A stretch of DNA of 38,800 bases from an uncultured bacterium (GCA_938010045.1 CALLFZ010000036.1:1-38800); one strand, 5' to 3'; positions 19,240 to 27,939 are shown, counted from the first letter of the stretch. Numbers and translations are program-made. The notes: generated by a model not told the origin, from the sequence alone.

Positions 19240-20099
19240 CGACGACGGCGACACCGGATGCGCGCGCGCTCGCGCGCGATCTCGCCCGGCGCTTGCGGGC
19301 GGCTGGACGCACCGAGGCCCAGGCTCTCGCCGAATGGACCGTGGCCACGGTGCTCGGGATTGGCCGCGCCGCGCTCTGCGCCGGGCTCGCGCCCTCGCCC
19401 TCGGCGGCCCACCTCGCCGAACTGGAACGCATCGCCGGCCGGCTGCGGGCGGGGGAACCGCTGGCCTACGCCATCGGTTGGACTGAATTCCTCGGGCGGC
19501 GATTTACCGTTGACCGCCGCGTGCTGATTCCACGGCCGGAAACCGAGGAGCTCGCCGATCTCGTGCTTCGCACCGTGCTGCCCAGGCCGGCTGACCTCGA
19601 CGTGTGGGATGTCGGTACCGGCAGCGGCGTGTTGGCGATTACGATCGCGGTCGAACGGCCCAGGGTCCGCGTGACCGCCACGGACCTCACCGCGGCCGCG
19701 ATCGAGGTCGCCCGTTCGAACGCGGAGCATCACGGCGTCGCCGAACGCATTCGATGGCGGGTGGCCGATCTGATGGGACCGGCCGACGCTGGGGTGGCCG
19801 ATGTGATCGTGTCCAATCCGCCGTACGTCGCCGCGGGCGAAATGACGACACTCGAGCGGACGGTGCGCGAATTCGAGCCGCGGATTGCGCTCGACGGCGG
19901 GCCGGACGGCCTGGCGGTGATCCGGCGGCTGATCCCGGCGGCCGCGCGTGCGCTGCGGCCGAACGGCTGGCTCTGCCTAGAGATCGGCGAAACGCAGGCA
20001 CCCTATGTGCGGACTCTGCTCAACGAAGCCGATTTCCACGAGATCCGGATCCTGCGGGACCTGGCTGGCCGCGACCGGTTCGCCCTCGCGCATCGCTGA
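19236..20099 (+). CDS. prmC: Release factor glutamine methyltransferase
   Basis: A 287-residue PrmC/HemK protein that methylates the glutamine of the GGQ motif of release factors with S-adenosylmethionine. The N-terminal helical domain (1-80) binds the release factor. The SAM-binding motif is WDVGTGSGVLAITIA (124-138), and the catalytic NPPY motif is at 194-197, followed by FEPRIALDGGPDG. The preceding FLGRRFTVDRRVLIPRPETE is a family signature. The start ATG 19236 overlaps the prfA stop, placing substrate and modifier in one operon. Confidence 0.96.
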   Translation: MTTTATPDARALARDLARRLRAAGRTEAQALAEWTVATVLGIGRAALCAGLAPSPSAAHLAELERIAGRLRAGEPLAYAIGWTEFLGRRFTVDRRVLIPRPETEELADLVLRTVLPRPADLDVWDVGTGSGVLAITIAVERPRVRVTATDLTAAAIEVARSNAEHHGVAERIRWRVADLMGPADAGVADVIVSNPPYVAAGEMTTLERTVREFEPRIALDGGPDGLAVIRRLIPAAARALRPNGWLCLEIGETQAPYVRTLLNEADFHEIRILRDLAGRDRFALAHR

Positions 20100-20505
20100 T
20101 GCGGCTGCATATCTTGCCTCGTCGAACCAGTGACTGCGGCCGTGACCTTGCATCGGTCCGGACGTTCGCTCGCCGTAAGTAAAGCTCGGGAGGTGCCGCG
20201 CTCCGTTGGGCGCCGCCCTCCCAAAGCTGCGATCCAACGGTGCGGCGGCAGAGCCGACCCCGTCGTGGGCGGCGTGGTGCCGGCCGTCGCGCGCGCGCGA
20301 GACGACGAAGGATGACCGCGGCCGAACACGGAATCGCACGCATCGCCGGGCTTGCGATGCCCGGGCATCGGCCGGCATCCGTGCTGTCCAAGCGTTGGAC
20401 GCACCCACCGCACGGCCGTCCCAGCCATGGACACACCGCCGCAAACGGTAATGGATCGCGCGGCCCCACCCCGGCCGTTCAGCGCCAGACATCGAACGTG
20501 TGGGC
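20100..20505. other. Gene-free gap between convergent prmC and fmdB-type genes
   Basis: About 400 bp between the ends of two convergent operons. It holds no convincing gene. It contains the paired TCCAANNNTTGGA palindrome element at 20387-20431. No clear intrinsic terminator is visible for either operon. Confidence 0.5.
20387..20431. repeat. Paired palindrome element, copy 1
   Basis: The first palindrome TCCAA-gcg-TTGGA (20387-20399) is perfect and extends by one G-C pair on each side. A spacer of exactly 19 bases ends in ACGGCCG. The second, TCCCA-gcc-ATGGA (20419-20431), has one mismatched pair. The centres are 32 bp apart, about three helical turns. A second element with the same spacing occurs at 36089-36133. 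Confidence 0.7.
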
Positions 20506-20751
20506 CTAGCCGAGCGGACAGGCGCCGCTCGCGCAGCCGCCCGTCGAACAGGACGAGCCGGCGAGCGAGCAGGCGCCGCTGGCGCAGGCTGACGAGGTCG
20601 TCGCGCTTCGGACACGCGACGAAAACGTCGAGAACTTCCGCTTCAGCGCCAACGAGCCGCAAGTCGGGCAACGCGGCCGCGCGTCGGACTCACGAACCAG
20701 CAGTTCGACCTCCGCGCCACATGTGCGGCAGGTGTACTCGTAGAGCGGCAT
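20506..20751 (-). CDS. FmdB-type zinc-ribbon protein with Cys-rich tail
   Basis: An 81-residue protein. Residues 1-35 are the FmdB/CxxC_CxxC_SSSS regulatory-type zinc ribbon: MPLYEYTCRTCG with Cys8 and Cys11, and CPTCG with Cys28 and Cys31. The tail from about residue 50 is unusual: SACASGACSLAGSSCSTGG and on, holding further Cys spaced in Gly/Ser/Ala. Function is unknown; a metal- or thiol-binding role is inference. It is last in the ten-gene arsR operon. The GAGG of its ribosome binding site overlaps the thioredoxin stop codon, seven bases upstream. Confidence 0.85.
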   Translation of the reverse strand: MPLYEYTCRTCGAEVELLVRESDARPRCPTCGSLALKRKFSTFSSRVRSATTSSACASGACSLAGSSCSTGGCASGACPLG

Positions 20752-20758
20752 CGGCGCC

Positions 20759-21079
20759 TCAGGCGTTTTGCAGCACCTGCTGCAGCTTCGCCTCGCTCTG
20801 GACCCCGATCATCTGCTGCACCACCCGACCGTCCTTGAAGAGGATCAGTGTGGGGATACTGCGCACGTTGAATCGGACCGCGAGGTCCGGCTCCTCATCC
20901 ACATTGACCTTCGCGATCTTGGCCGGCGCGACGGCCGGCGCCAGGCGCTCGAGGATCGGCGTCTGCATGCGGCAGGGGCCGCACCAGGGCGCCCAGAAGT
21001 CCACCAGCGTCACGCCGGTGCCGACGGTCTCGTCGAAGTTCTGAGATGTGAGTTCCAGCAATCCAGCGCTCATCGTCAT
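20759..21079 (-). CDS. trxA: Thioredoxin
   Basis: A 106-residue thioredoxin with the active site WCGPC (32-36), the preceding VTLVDFWAP, and the cis-proline segment IPTLILFKDG. ATG 21079 overlaps the DUF2892 stop as ATGA; a second ATG two codons later and a longer in-frame start at 21124 are alternatives. It reduces disulfides in the cytoplasm. Its place in an ArsR-controlled efflux operon, rather than a housekeeping locus, suggests a dedicated reductant, either for the sensor or for cargo bound to the small Cys proteins. Confidence 0.95.
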   Translation of the reverse strand: MTMSAGLLELTSQNFDETVGTGVTLVDFWAPWCGPCRMQTPILERLAPAVAPAKIAKVNVDEEPDLAVRFNVRSIPTLILFKDGRVVQQMIGVQSEAKLQQVLQNA

Positions 21080-21333
21080 TCTTCCTTTCCGTTTGATGTT
21101 CCAACAGATTGTTGAATGGGCCAAGCCGTTTCGCGCGGCGGCGTTTCCGCGAACCGGCCTGTCCGGCGCAGCAGCGTTTCGGCGGGGCAGAACCCCGTAA
21201 CCGCCGACTGAATCAGGTTCGCACCAACGAACACGGCCAGCAGCAGCCAGGCTTCACCCGCCCAACGGCTCAACACGATGCTTAACAGCACCAGGGTGCC
21301 GGCGAGCACTCGGATGGCACGTTCCACGGTCAT
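21076..21333 (-). CDS. DUF2892 inner-membrane protein
   Basis: An 85-residue protein with two hydrophobic helices (about 7-22 and 28-45) and the DUF2892/YgaP-type ending NLIQSAVTGFCPAETLLRR, which contains Cys49. DUF2892 segments are often fused or linked to rhodanese domains, which handle sulfane sulfur; no rhodanese is present here. The start overlaps the DUF302 stop and the end overlaps the thioredoxin start, both as ATGA. Its biochemical role is not established. Confidence 0.85.
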   Translation of the reverse strand: MTVERAIRVLAGTLVLLSIVLSRWAGEAWLLLAVFVGANLIQSAVTGFCPAETLLRRTGRFAETPPRETAWPIQQSVGTSNGKEE

Positions 21334-21821
21334 GGTCGAACCTCCTTCGTCGCCGGTGGTCGGAGCGCGGCGCCGACGATCCGGGCCTGGTCCCGGGACA
21401 CCGGCCCGCTCATCACACGCGCGATGGTGCCGCCGAAGAGCCGGCCGATCAGTCCGGCGTTCATCGAGCCGATCCGGACGCCATCGGCGGTTTCATAGAC
21501 GGCGATCGAGCAGGGCATGAGGGTGGCGGCGACGCGCGCGCGGTCGTCGCGCAGCACCGCGCCGGCATGGTCGGCGCGGCAGAGCTTGATCACGCGCACG
21601 GGGCGGCCGGCGTCGCCGCCGTGGCGCCGCACGGTTGCATCGAGCGGCAGGACGGACGAGACCACCCAGCCGGCGCGCGTGGCCTCGTTCGTGATTGCGG
21701 AGACCGCCGCCTCGAGCGCGAGCGGGCTTCGGTCTTCGCGCAGCATGGCGCGTGGCATGAGCACCCCCACGACCGCCAGCGCGGTGAGTGCGCCGGCGAT
21801 GAACGCGATCCACCATCTCAT
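21330..21821 (-). CDS. Membrane-anchored DUF302 protein
   Basis: A 163-residue protein with an N-terminal membrane helix (about 4-24) and a DUF302 domain. The domain shows VIKLCRADHAGAVLRDD with Cys81 and LMPCSIAVYETADG with Cys104. In the family the Cys of the LPC motif is commonly conserved. The following GSMNAGLIGRLFGGTIA is also typical. The function of DUF302 is unknown, although it is often found in thiosulfate, sulfur and metal-resistance neighbourhoods. ATG 21821 has GGAGG eight bases upstream. It lies 22 bp after the DUF6132 stop. Confidence 0.85.
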   Translation of the reverse strand: MRWWIAFIAGALTALAVVGVLMPRAMLREDRSPLALEAAVSAITNEATRAGWVVSSVLPLDATVRRHGGDAGRPVRVIKLCRADHAGAVLRDDRARVAATLMPCSIAVYETADGVRIGSMNAGLIGRLFGGTIARVMSGPVSRDQARIVGAALRPPATKEVRP

Positions 21822-21843
21822 GTGATGATCCTCCGGGGCGGCG

Positions 21844-22017
21844 TCAACGGGGCGGCGCGGCCATCAGGGCGCCGAGCAACGCCCACATGATCATGGCCGT
21901 CCATGGGTTCGAGGTCAGCGGACAGGTGCCGGTGCGGCAGCCGATGAAGCGGTAGATGCCCCAGCCGAGCGCCGCCCCCACCGCCGCGCCGATCGCCACT
22001 CGCATCGCCGTGTTCAT
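21844..22017 (-). CDS. DUF6132-like small membrane protein
   Basis: A 57-residue protein. It starts at ATG 22017, overlapping the preceding stop as TGATG. It has an N-terminal glycine-zipper-like helix (VAIGAAVGAALGWGIYRFIG), then GCRTGTCPLTSNPW with Cys27 and Cys32, then a second helix (AMIMWALLGALMAA). The GCxxGxCPxTSNPxxS pattern is the signature of DUF6132-type proteins seen beside thioredoxins, rhodaneses and efflux pumps. Function is unknown. The two cysteines could form a membrane-surface thiol pair. Confidence 0.8.
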   Translation of the reverse strand: MNTAMRVAIGAAVGAALGWGIYRFIGCRTGTCPLTSNPWTAMIMWALLGALMAAPPR

Positions 22018-22307
22018 CAGAGCATCTCCTCGATCGGCAGCACGAAGGCGCGTACGCCCTCGCCGGGATAGAGTCTCGCGCGGAAGGCCTCGACCGCCGC
22101 CCGCAGTTCAGAGAGCTTCGGGTCCTCGACGACCGTGAAGATCATCACGGATTTGCCGGGGAAGATCGGCGTGCCCAGCCGGCGGCCGGTGGCGCCCTCC
22201 CCGATCACGCCGCGGAACTCCGAATAGGCGTGAATTTCGTGGCTCGCGATGAGGCGGCGCAGATCTTCCTCGCGGCCTTCCGGTCCAATCAGGACGAGCA
22301 TTTTCAT
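22017..22307 (-). CDS. Small PII-like protein
   Basis: A 96-residue protein that looks like a ferredoxin-fold PII/CutA-type trimeric regulator: MKMLVLIGPEGREEDLRRLI, a middle T-loop-like segment (EFRGVIGEGATGRRLGTP), then the strand SVMIFTVVEDPKLSEL. It lacks a clear nucleotide-binding signature of GlnB/GlnK, so I call it only PII-like. Small proteins of this kind (for example DUF3240) often follow heavy-metal RND pump genes. AGGAG lies eight bases before ATG 22307. The start overlaps the RND stop as ATGA, and the end overlaps DUF6132. Confidence 0.7.
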   Translation of the reverse strand: MKMLVLIGPEGREEDLRRLIASHEIHAYSEFRGVIGEGATGRRLGTPIFPGKSVMIFTVVEDPKLSELRAAVEAFRARLYPGEGVRAFVLPIEEML

Positions 22308-25300
22308 CGCTGTGTCTCCTGTTCGGGTGAATTCTCATGGCCGCGGACCAGCGCGTACGCGACTGGGATCACGACCAACGTGAAGAGCGTGGACACCAGC
22401 AGGCCGAACAGAAGCGCCCACGCCAACCCACTGAAAATGGGATCGAATGTAATCGGCCAGGCGCCGAGCAGCGTCGTGCCGGCCGTGAGGCCGATCGGTC
22501 GCATGCGCACCGCACCGGAGTCGAGAATCGCCTCGCGCAGCGGTGAGCCGCGCGCGACCGCGCTGCGGATGAAATCGATCAGCAGCACGCCATTGCGGAT
22601 CACGATGCCGCCGAGTGCGATCATGCCGATCATCGCAGTGGCCGTGAAGAAGACGGGGTTGTCGAACCCGCCGACCGGCCGCGCGACGAGGGCGTTGAGC
22701 AGCGTGAAGCCGGGCATGATGCCGATCAGCGTCATCGGAATCGCGAGCATTACGACGAGCGGCATCGAGTAGGAGCGGGTCTCGTAGACCAACAGCACAT
22801 AGATGGCCACCAGCGCGGCCGCGAACGCAATGCCGAGGTCGCGAAACACGTCGAGCGTGATCTTCCACTCGCCCTCGCCGCGCCAGACGACGTTGATGCC
22901 GTCGGGCAAGGGGTTGAGCCGCATATGCCGCTGGAGCGCGAGCACTGCGTAGGCGGGGCCGCGGCCGGCGACCTCGGCGGTGACGTAGACGACGCGCTCC
23001 TGGTTCTTGTGGTAGATCGCGGGCGGTGCGAGCGTCTCACGGAAGTGGCCGAGCTCACCGATGTGGACGAGTTGCCCCAGGCCGCCCTTCACCGGCACCG
23101 AGGCGAGCCGCGCGGGATCGGTGCGCAGTTCGCGGGGCAGCCGGAGCACAACCGGCCATTCGTTCTGCTCAGTCGGCTCGTGCAGCACGCCGACCGGCGC
23201 GCCGGACAGCGCCATTGCGAGCGTCTGCGCGATGGCCTCGGTGGAGACGCCGTTCAGCGCGGCCTTGTCGCGGTCCACCTCGAACACGAGCTGCGGGCGC
23301 GCGGCCTCGGTGGTGTCGTCCACATCCACGACGCCCGGCTCCTGTTCCATGCGCGCCCGCACGGTGCGCGCGGCGGCGATGAGGTCCTCGTAGCGGTGCT
23401 CGGGTCGGCCGTACACCTCGGCGACGAGCGTCGCGAGCACGGGGGGGCCGGGCGGAACTTCAACGAGCTGCAGCGTCGCGCCGGTGCGCCGCGCGATCTC
23501 GGCGAGCGCGGGCCGTAAACGGAGCGCGATCGAGTGGCTGTCGGCCGCGCGCTTCGTCCGGTGGAGCAGGTTGATGCGCACGTCAGCGAAGTGCGGCGCG
23601 CGGCGCAGGTAGTAGTGGCGCACGAGTCCGTTGAAATCCATCGGGGAGGCGTCGCCGACGATCGTCGTGAAGTCTCGCACCTCGGGCACTGTACGCAGGA
23701 GCTGTTCCACCTCGCGTGCGACGGCGTCGGTCGCCTCGAGCGTGGAGCCCTCGGGCAGGTCCACGACGACCTGCAGCTCGTTCTTGTTGTCGAACGGCAG
23801 CATTTTGAGCGGCACGATGCCCAGCGCCAGCGCCACGGAGCCGGCGAAGAGCACCGCCACGACGCCCAACAGCGCCCAGGCGCGCGGCCGCGAGTCGACG
23901 AAGGGGGCGACGATCCGACGATAGACTCGCCAGGTCGCGCCGGAGCGGTCCACGGCCGCCTCGTCTGGCCGCACGGGCGTGTGGCCGGCGAGCATCACCT
24001 TGGAGATCCATGGCGTGACGGTGGCAGCGACCAACAGCGAGGCGAGCATGGTCAGCGGCACGTTGAGCGCCATCGGGCGCATGTAGGGCCCCATCATGCC
24101 CGTGATAAAGAACATCGGTAGGAACGCGACGATGACCGAGAGCGTCGCGAGGGTCACCGGGGGCAGCACCTCGACCACGGCGGTCTGGATCGCGTCGTCG
24201 GGCGGCAAGCGACGCCGCTGGAGGTGGCGGTAGATGTTGTCGACCACCACGATCGGGTTGTCCACGAGCAAGCCGAGCGCGAGGATCAGCGCGAAGAGCG
24301 TCACACGATTGATCGTGTAGCCGGCCAGCAAGTTGACCAGCAGCGTCAGTGAATACGTGATCGGCACCGCGAGCGCGACGATCGCGCCGACGCGCCAGTT
24401 CATGCCCAGCGCGATCAGGCCGACCACGGCGATGATCGCTTGGCCCAGCGAGCGGACGAGGTCATTGACTTTATCGTTCGCGGTGGCGCCGTAGTCACGG
24501 GTGACGCGCACGCCGACGTCCTCGGGAATCAGTGAGCCGCGCAGCGACTCGACCGTGCGCTGGATGTCGCGCGAGACCCACACCGCGTTGCTGCCTTTGC
24601 GCTTCGCCACTGCGATGGTGACGGCGGGGTACTCGCGCCCGACGGGATGCGCGCCGTCGGCCGGACCGAATCCGATTCGCGAGTAGGCACGGGGCTCGTC
24701 CGGCCCGTCCACGACGTCCGCGACGTCGCGCAGGTACACCGGTCGGCCCGCGTGCACGCCGACCATGAGGTTGCGCACCTCCTCGGGCGAGCGCAGAAAC
24801 GGACCGACCTCGACCGGGATCTCGCGGTTCGCGCGCTGGATCGATCCGGCTTGCAGGTGGTGGTTCGAGACCTTCAGCGCGCCGGCGACCTCCAGCGGCG
24901 AGAGCTGGTGCGCGGCGAGCCGCTCCGGATCGAGCAGCACACGCACGACGCGCGGCTCCCCGCCGTGCAGCGTGATCCGCGCGCTGTTGTGCACGTGCTG
25001 CAGGTTCGCCGCGACTTCCTCCGCAAGCCGATAGAGGTCGTGGGTGTCGTAGCGCTCCGAATACAGCGCGATCGAGACGATGGGGACGTCGTCAATCTCA
25101 ATGGGCTTCACGACCCAGCCTGCGATACCGGGTGTCGTGCGGTCGATGTTCTGGAAGATTTTGTTGTAGAGCTTGATCAGGCTGTCCTCGCGGTCCTCGC
25201 CGACGTGAAACCGGACGGTCACCACTGCCTGGCCCGGCATGGACACCGAGTAGACATACTCGACCCCGTCGATCTGATAGAGCAGCCGCTCGAGACGCGA

Positions 25301-25513
25301 GGCCACGCGCCGTTCGATCTCCTCCGCGCTGCCGCCGGGATAGGAGATCAGCACGTCGGCGAGGGGCACGACGATCTGCGGCTCCTCCTCGCGCGGGGTG
25401 GCCAGCAGCGCGACGATGCCCGCGGCGAGGCTGATCACGATCAGCAACGCCGAGAGGTGGCCCTGCAGAAAGCTGCGGACCAGGCCGGATCCGCGTTCGC
25501 CGTTCGACGCCAT
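22304..25513 (-). CDS. RND efflux transporter permease
   Basis: A 1069-residue AcrB/CusA-superfamily pump with the usual 12 membrane helices and two large periplasmic loops. The first helix is near residue 20, and TM2 begins around 355. Proton-relay helix TM4 reads LALGLLVDNPIVVVDN: Asp418 is kept, but the second Asp of the usual VDD is Asn419. On TM10 the usual Lys is Arg973 (GGIVIRNGVLLIDF). It lacks the Met cluster that would mark a Cu/Ag pump, so cargo is open. With the adaptor and TolC genes just upstream it would form a tripartite envelope pump. GGGAGGG precedes ATG 25513, which lies 3 bp after the adaptor stop. Confidence 0.95.
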   Translation of the reverse strand: MASNGERGSGLVRSFLQGHLSALLIVISLAAGIVALLATPREEEPQIVVPLADVLISYPGGSAEEIERRVASRLERLLYQIDGVEYVYSVSMPGQAVVTVRFHVGEDREDSLIKLYNKIFQNIDRTTPGIAGWVVKPIEIDDVPIVSIALYSERYDTHDLYRLAEEVAANLQHVHNSARITLHGGEPRVVRVLLDPERLAAHQLSPLEVAGALKVSNHHLQAGSIQRANREIPVEVGPFLRSPEEVRNLMVGVHAGRPVYLRDVADVVDGPDEPRAYSRIGFGPADGAHPVGREYPAVTIAVAKRKGSNAVWVSRDIQRTVESLRGSLIPEDVGVRVTRDYGATANDKVNDLVRSLGQAIIAVVGLIALGMNWRVGAIVALAVPITYSLTLLVNLLAGYTINRVTLFALILALGLLVDNPIVVVDNIYRHLQRRRLPPDDAIQTAVVEVLPPVTLATLSVIVAFLPMFFITGMMGPYMRPMALNVPLTMLASLLVAATVTPWISKVMLAGHTPVRPDEAAVDRSGATWRVYRRIVAPFVDSRPRAWALLGVVAVLFAGSVALALGIVPLKMLPFDNKNELQVVVDLPEGSTLEATDAVAREVEQLLRTVPEVRDFTTIVGDASPMDFNGLVRHYYLRRAPHFADVRINLLHRTKRAADSHSIALRLRPALAEIARRTGATLQLVEVPPGPPVLATLVAEVYGRPEHRYEDLIAAARTVRARMEQEPGVVDVDDTTEAARPQLVFEVDRDKAALNGVSTEAIAQTLAMALSGAPVGVLHEPTEQNEWPVVLRLPRELRTDPARLASVPVKGGLGQLVHIGELGHFRETLAPPAIYHKNQERVVYVTAEVAGRGPAYAVLALQRHMRLNPLPDGINVVWRGEGEWKITLDVFRDLGIAFAAALVAIYVLLVYETRSYSMPLVVMLAIPMTLIGIMPGFTLLNALVARPVGGFDNPVFFTATAMIGMIALGGIVIRNGVLLIDFIRSAVARGSPLREAILDSGAVRMRPIGLTAGTTLLGAWPITFDPIFSGLAWALLFGLLVSTLFTLVVIPVAYALVRGHENSPEQETQR

Positions 25514-25516
25514 CGC

Positions 25517-26560
25517 TCAGCCCTCCCTGCGCGGGACAACGATCACATCGCCATGGTCGAGACCCGAGAGCACCTCGACCTGACCGTCGCGCCGGATGCC
25601 CGTGCGCACGAGCCGCCGCACGACGCGGCCTTCCCGTACCACCCGCACGTATTCGAGCTGGCCGACCTGCTCCACCGCCGCCGCGGGCACGCGGATGCGC
25701 TCGGCGGGTTCCGTCGGCACGATCAGCCGCGCGAACGCACCGGGCTTGAGCCCCTCCGGCTCGGCCAGCCGCACCTTCACGCGCTGCGTGCGCGAGGCGG
25801 GGTCAATTTCCGAGACGATCTCCGAAATTCGGCCGCGCCGGCACACGGCCGGCTGCGCGAACTCCACATCGAGCTCGTCGCCGACGGTGAGGCGCTCGGC
25901 CAGCCGCATCGGTACCGCAGCCTCGACGCGCATGCGGGTGGGGTCGTACACCGCCAGCAGCGGCATGCCAGGCGAGGCGAGATCGCCCGGTTCGACACGG
26001 CGGTCCGTCACCACGCCGTCCATCGGCGCGACGATCCGCGTGTACGAAAGCATCACGCGGGCGCGCTCGAGCTGCGCGCGTGCTCCTTCGCGCGCCGTCT
26101 CCGCAGCCAGCATCTGCTGCTCCGTCGCGGCCTTCGAGTCGAAGAGTGCCTTCGTGCGGCGCGCCTCCGCTTCGGCCTGCCGCAGCTGCGCTTCGGCCGC
26201 CGCGACCTGCTCGGCGATCTCGCGATCGTCGAGCCGGATCAGATCCTGGCCCTGCGTCACGACCGCGCCGGCGCCGACCAGCACTTCGCGTACGTGCGCG
26301 GGGATCTTCGCGCTGAGCGTGGCCTTCGTTTCCGATTCTACCGTCGCGGGCACCTCGACCCAGCCCGGCGCACGCACGCGCTCGACGCGCAGCGTCACCG
26401 CGCCGGTGGGCAGCGGTTCACCCGGCGCGACGGGCACGGTGCCCGGCGTGACCTTCTCACCGCAACCGCCCGCCGACCAGACCATCAGCGCGACAAGCCC
26501 GACGACGCCCAGCAGCGGTTTCCGCGCCGCTGTCAGTTTCGAGACGATGTTCGTAGTCAT
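25517..26560 (-). CDS. RND periplasmic adaptor (membrane fusion protein)
   Basis: A 347-residue HlyD/AcrA-type adaptor. ATG 26560 has GGGAGG eight bases upstream; the in-frame GTG at 26569 would overlap that site. The N-terminus has a hydrophobic segment, GVVGLVALMVWSAGGC, with a Cys that could be a weak lipid-attachment site. The lipoyl/barrel-sandwich halves flank a coiled-coil hairpin rich in Ala, Glu and Arg (about 110-165). The second half reads LSYTRIVAPMDGVVTDRRVE, and the beta-barrel and membrane-proximal domains follow (VEVLSGLDHGDVIVV). It joins the RND permease to the TolC-like channel. Confidence 0.94.
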   Translation of the reverse strand: MTTNIVSKLTAARKPLLGVVGLVALMVWSAGGCGEKVTPGTVPVAPGEPLPTGAVTLRVERVRAPGWVEVPATVESETKATLSAKIPAHVREVLVGAGAVVTQGQDLIRLDDREIAEQVAAAEAQLRQAEAEARRTKALFDSKAATEQQMLAAETAREGARAQLERARVMLSYTRIVAPMDGVVTDRRVEPGDLASPGMPLLAVYDPTRMRVEAAVPMRLAERLTVGDELDVEFAQPAVCRRGRISEIVSEIDPASRTQRVKVRLAEPEGLKPGAFARLIVPTEPAERIRVPAAAVEQVGQLEYVRVVREGRVVRRLVRTGIRRDGQVEVLSGLDHGDVIVVPRREG

Positions 26561-26598
26561 GTGATCCACCTCCCGATGGTTCCGGGTCCGACGACCCT

Positions 26599-27939
26599 TT
26601 ATCGTGGCGACGTGGCCCCGTCATACGCGATGGCGAGCCGGCCACGCGCACGCTCGACGTTCGCGAGCGCAGTGTGATGGTCGTACAGCGCCGCGACCCG
26701 CCGGCTCCGAATCGAGGCCTGCGCGACCTCTGCGTTCAGCAGCTCGGAGAGATCCGCCGCGCCCTGCTCGTACCGCGCGCGCGTGATGCGCAGCGCCTCG
26801 TCCGCGGCGGCCTCCGCCTGCGCGATGACGTGCCGCCGCTCGGCCGCCTCGCGCGCGCGGATCACGGCCTGCCGCAAGTCGAGCCGGAGCTGATCGAGCG
26901 TGCGGCGCGCCTCCGCTTCGGCCGCGCGGACCTCCGCGGCCGCCTCCTCCACGGCGCCGCGCCGCCGGAATCCGTCGAACAGATCCAGCTCCGCGACCAC
27001 ACCCGCCAGGTAGCTTTGCTCGAACCCCGAAATGTCCTCGCTATCCCAGTCGCTCGAAGCGAACGCGCTGATCACGGGGCGGTACTCGGCGCGGGCGCGA
27101 CGGGCGGCGGACCGGCGCGCCTCGACCGCGGCGGCGGCTGCGCGCGCAGCCGGGTGGTCGTCGAGCGGCCAATCGTCGCGCAGGTCCACGACCGGTGCGG
27201 GTGGCGTCGCTGCGCCCGGCGGGGGCAGCGCGTCCGGGGTGGCCAGGTCGCGGCCGATCGCGGTGTTCAGGGCCGCGACGGCCAACTGTACGGCGTTTTG
27301 CGCGCGCACGAGGTCCTCGCGCGCCTCGCTCAGGCGCACTTCGATCGAGAGCACATCCCCACGGATCGCGGCGCCGCGCGCCTCGCGCTCGCGGGCGATG
27401 CGCAGGCTCTCCTCCAGCGAGGCGACTTGCGCCGCCTGCACATGTTCGAACTCGCGCGCCTGCAGGGCGCCATACCAGGCGCGCGTGACTTCGTAGGCGA
27501 GCTGGTTTCGAACAGCCTCGGCCATCGCTTCACGAGCCTGGGCCATCGCGGCCGCAGCCTCGACGCCCGCTTCGCGTCGGCCGAAGTCGAGCAGCCGCCA
27601 CTTGAGCCCCACCGAGAGGCGCGTGTTCGCGGTGTCGTCGGGGTTGTTGGGATCGAACGAGGGGCTGCGCATATCGAGCGCGCGCTGGTTCAGGCTCATC
27701 ATGAACGCCTGCGGAGGGTTATCGGTGCGCGCATATTGCGCGGACACGCCGATCATCGGCCACGCGGCCGAGCGCGCCTGCCGCAGTGCGGCGCGCGCGG
27801 CCGCGATTCGCTCCTCCGCGGCCGCCGCATCGGGATTCCGCTCGAGCGCCGCGCGCACGACCGCCTCAAGCGTCAGCGGTTCCGACCTCGCGCTCGAGGT
27901 CGCCAGCAGCGCAACCATCCACCAGGCTCGTGTGGTCAT
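26599..27939 (-). CDS. TolC-family outer-membrane efflux protein
   Basis: A 446-residue TolC/OEP protein with a signal peptide (MTTRAWWMVALLATSSARS) and two long helical repeats. The N-terminal repeat starts LTLEAVVRAALERNPDAAAA, and the second reads WPLDDHPAARAAAAAVEARR. It includes the beta-barrel strand pair (VGLKWRLLDFGRREAG, LAGVVAELDLFDGFRRRG). ATG 27939 has GGGAGG six bases upstream and overlaps the arsR stop as ATGA. A longer in-frame reading to 28257 would overlap nearly all of arsR and is rejected. Confidence 0.94.
   Translation of the reverse strand: MTTRAWWMVALLATSSARSEPLTLEAVVRAALERNPDAAAAEERIAAARAALRQARSAAWPMIGVSAQYARTDNPPQAFMMSLNQRALDMRSPSFDPNNPDDTANTRLSVGLKWRLLDFGRREAGVEAAAAMAQAREAMAEAVRNQLAYEVTRAWYGALQAREFEHVQAAQVASLEESLRIAREREARGAAIRGDVLSIEVRLSEAREDLVRAQNAVQLAVAALNTAIGRDLATPDALPPPGAATPPAPVVDLRDDWPLDDHPAARAAAAAVEARRSAARRARAEYRPVISAFASSDWDSEDISGFEQSYLAGVVAELDLFDGFRRRGAVEEAAAEVRAAEAEARRTLDQLRLDLRQAVIRAREAAERRHVIAQAEAAADEALRITRARYEQGAADLSELLNAEVAQASIRSRRVAALYDHHTALANVERARGRLAIAYDGATSPR

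Noticed and set aside
24647-26677. 676-codon frame antisense to the RND and adaptor genes
   Set aside because: His/Arg/Asp-rich antisense shadow of conserved efflux genes.
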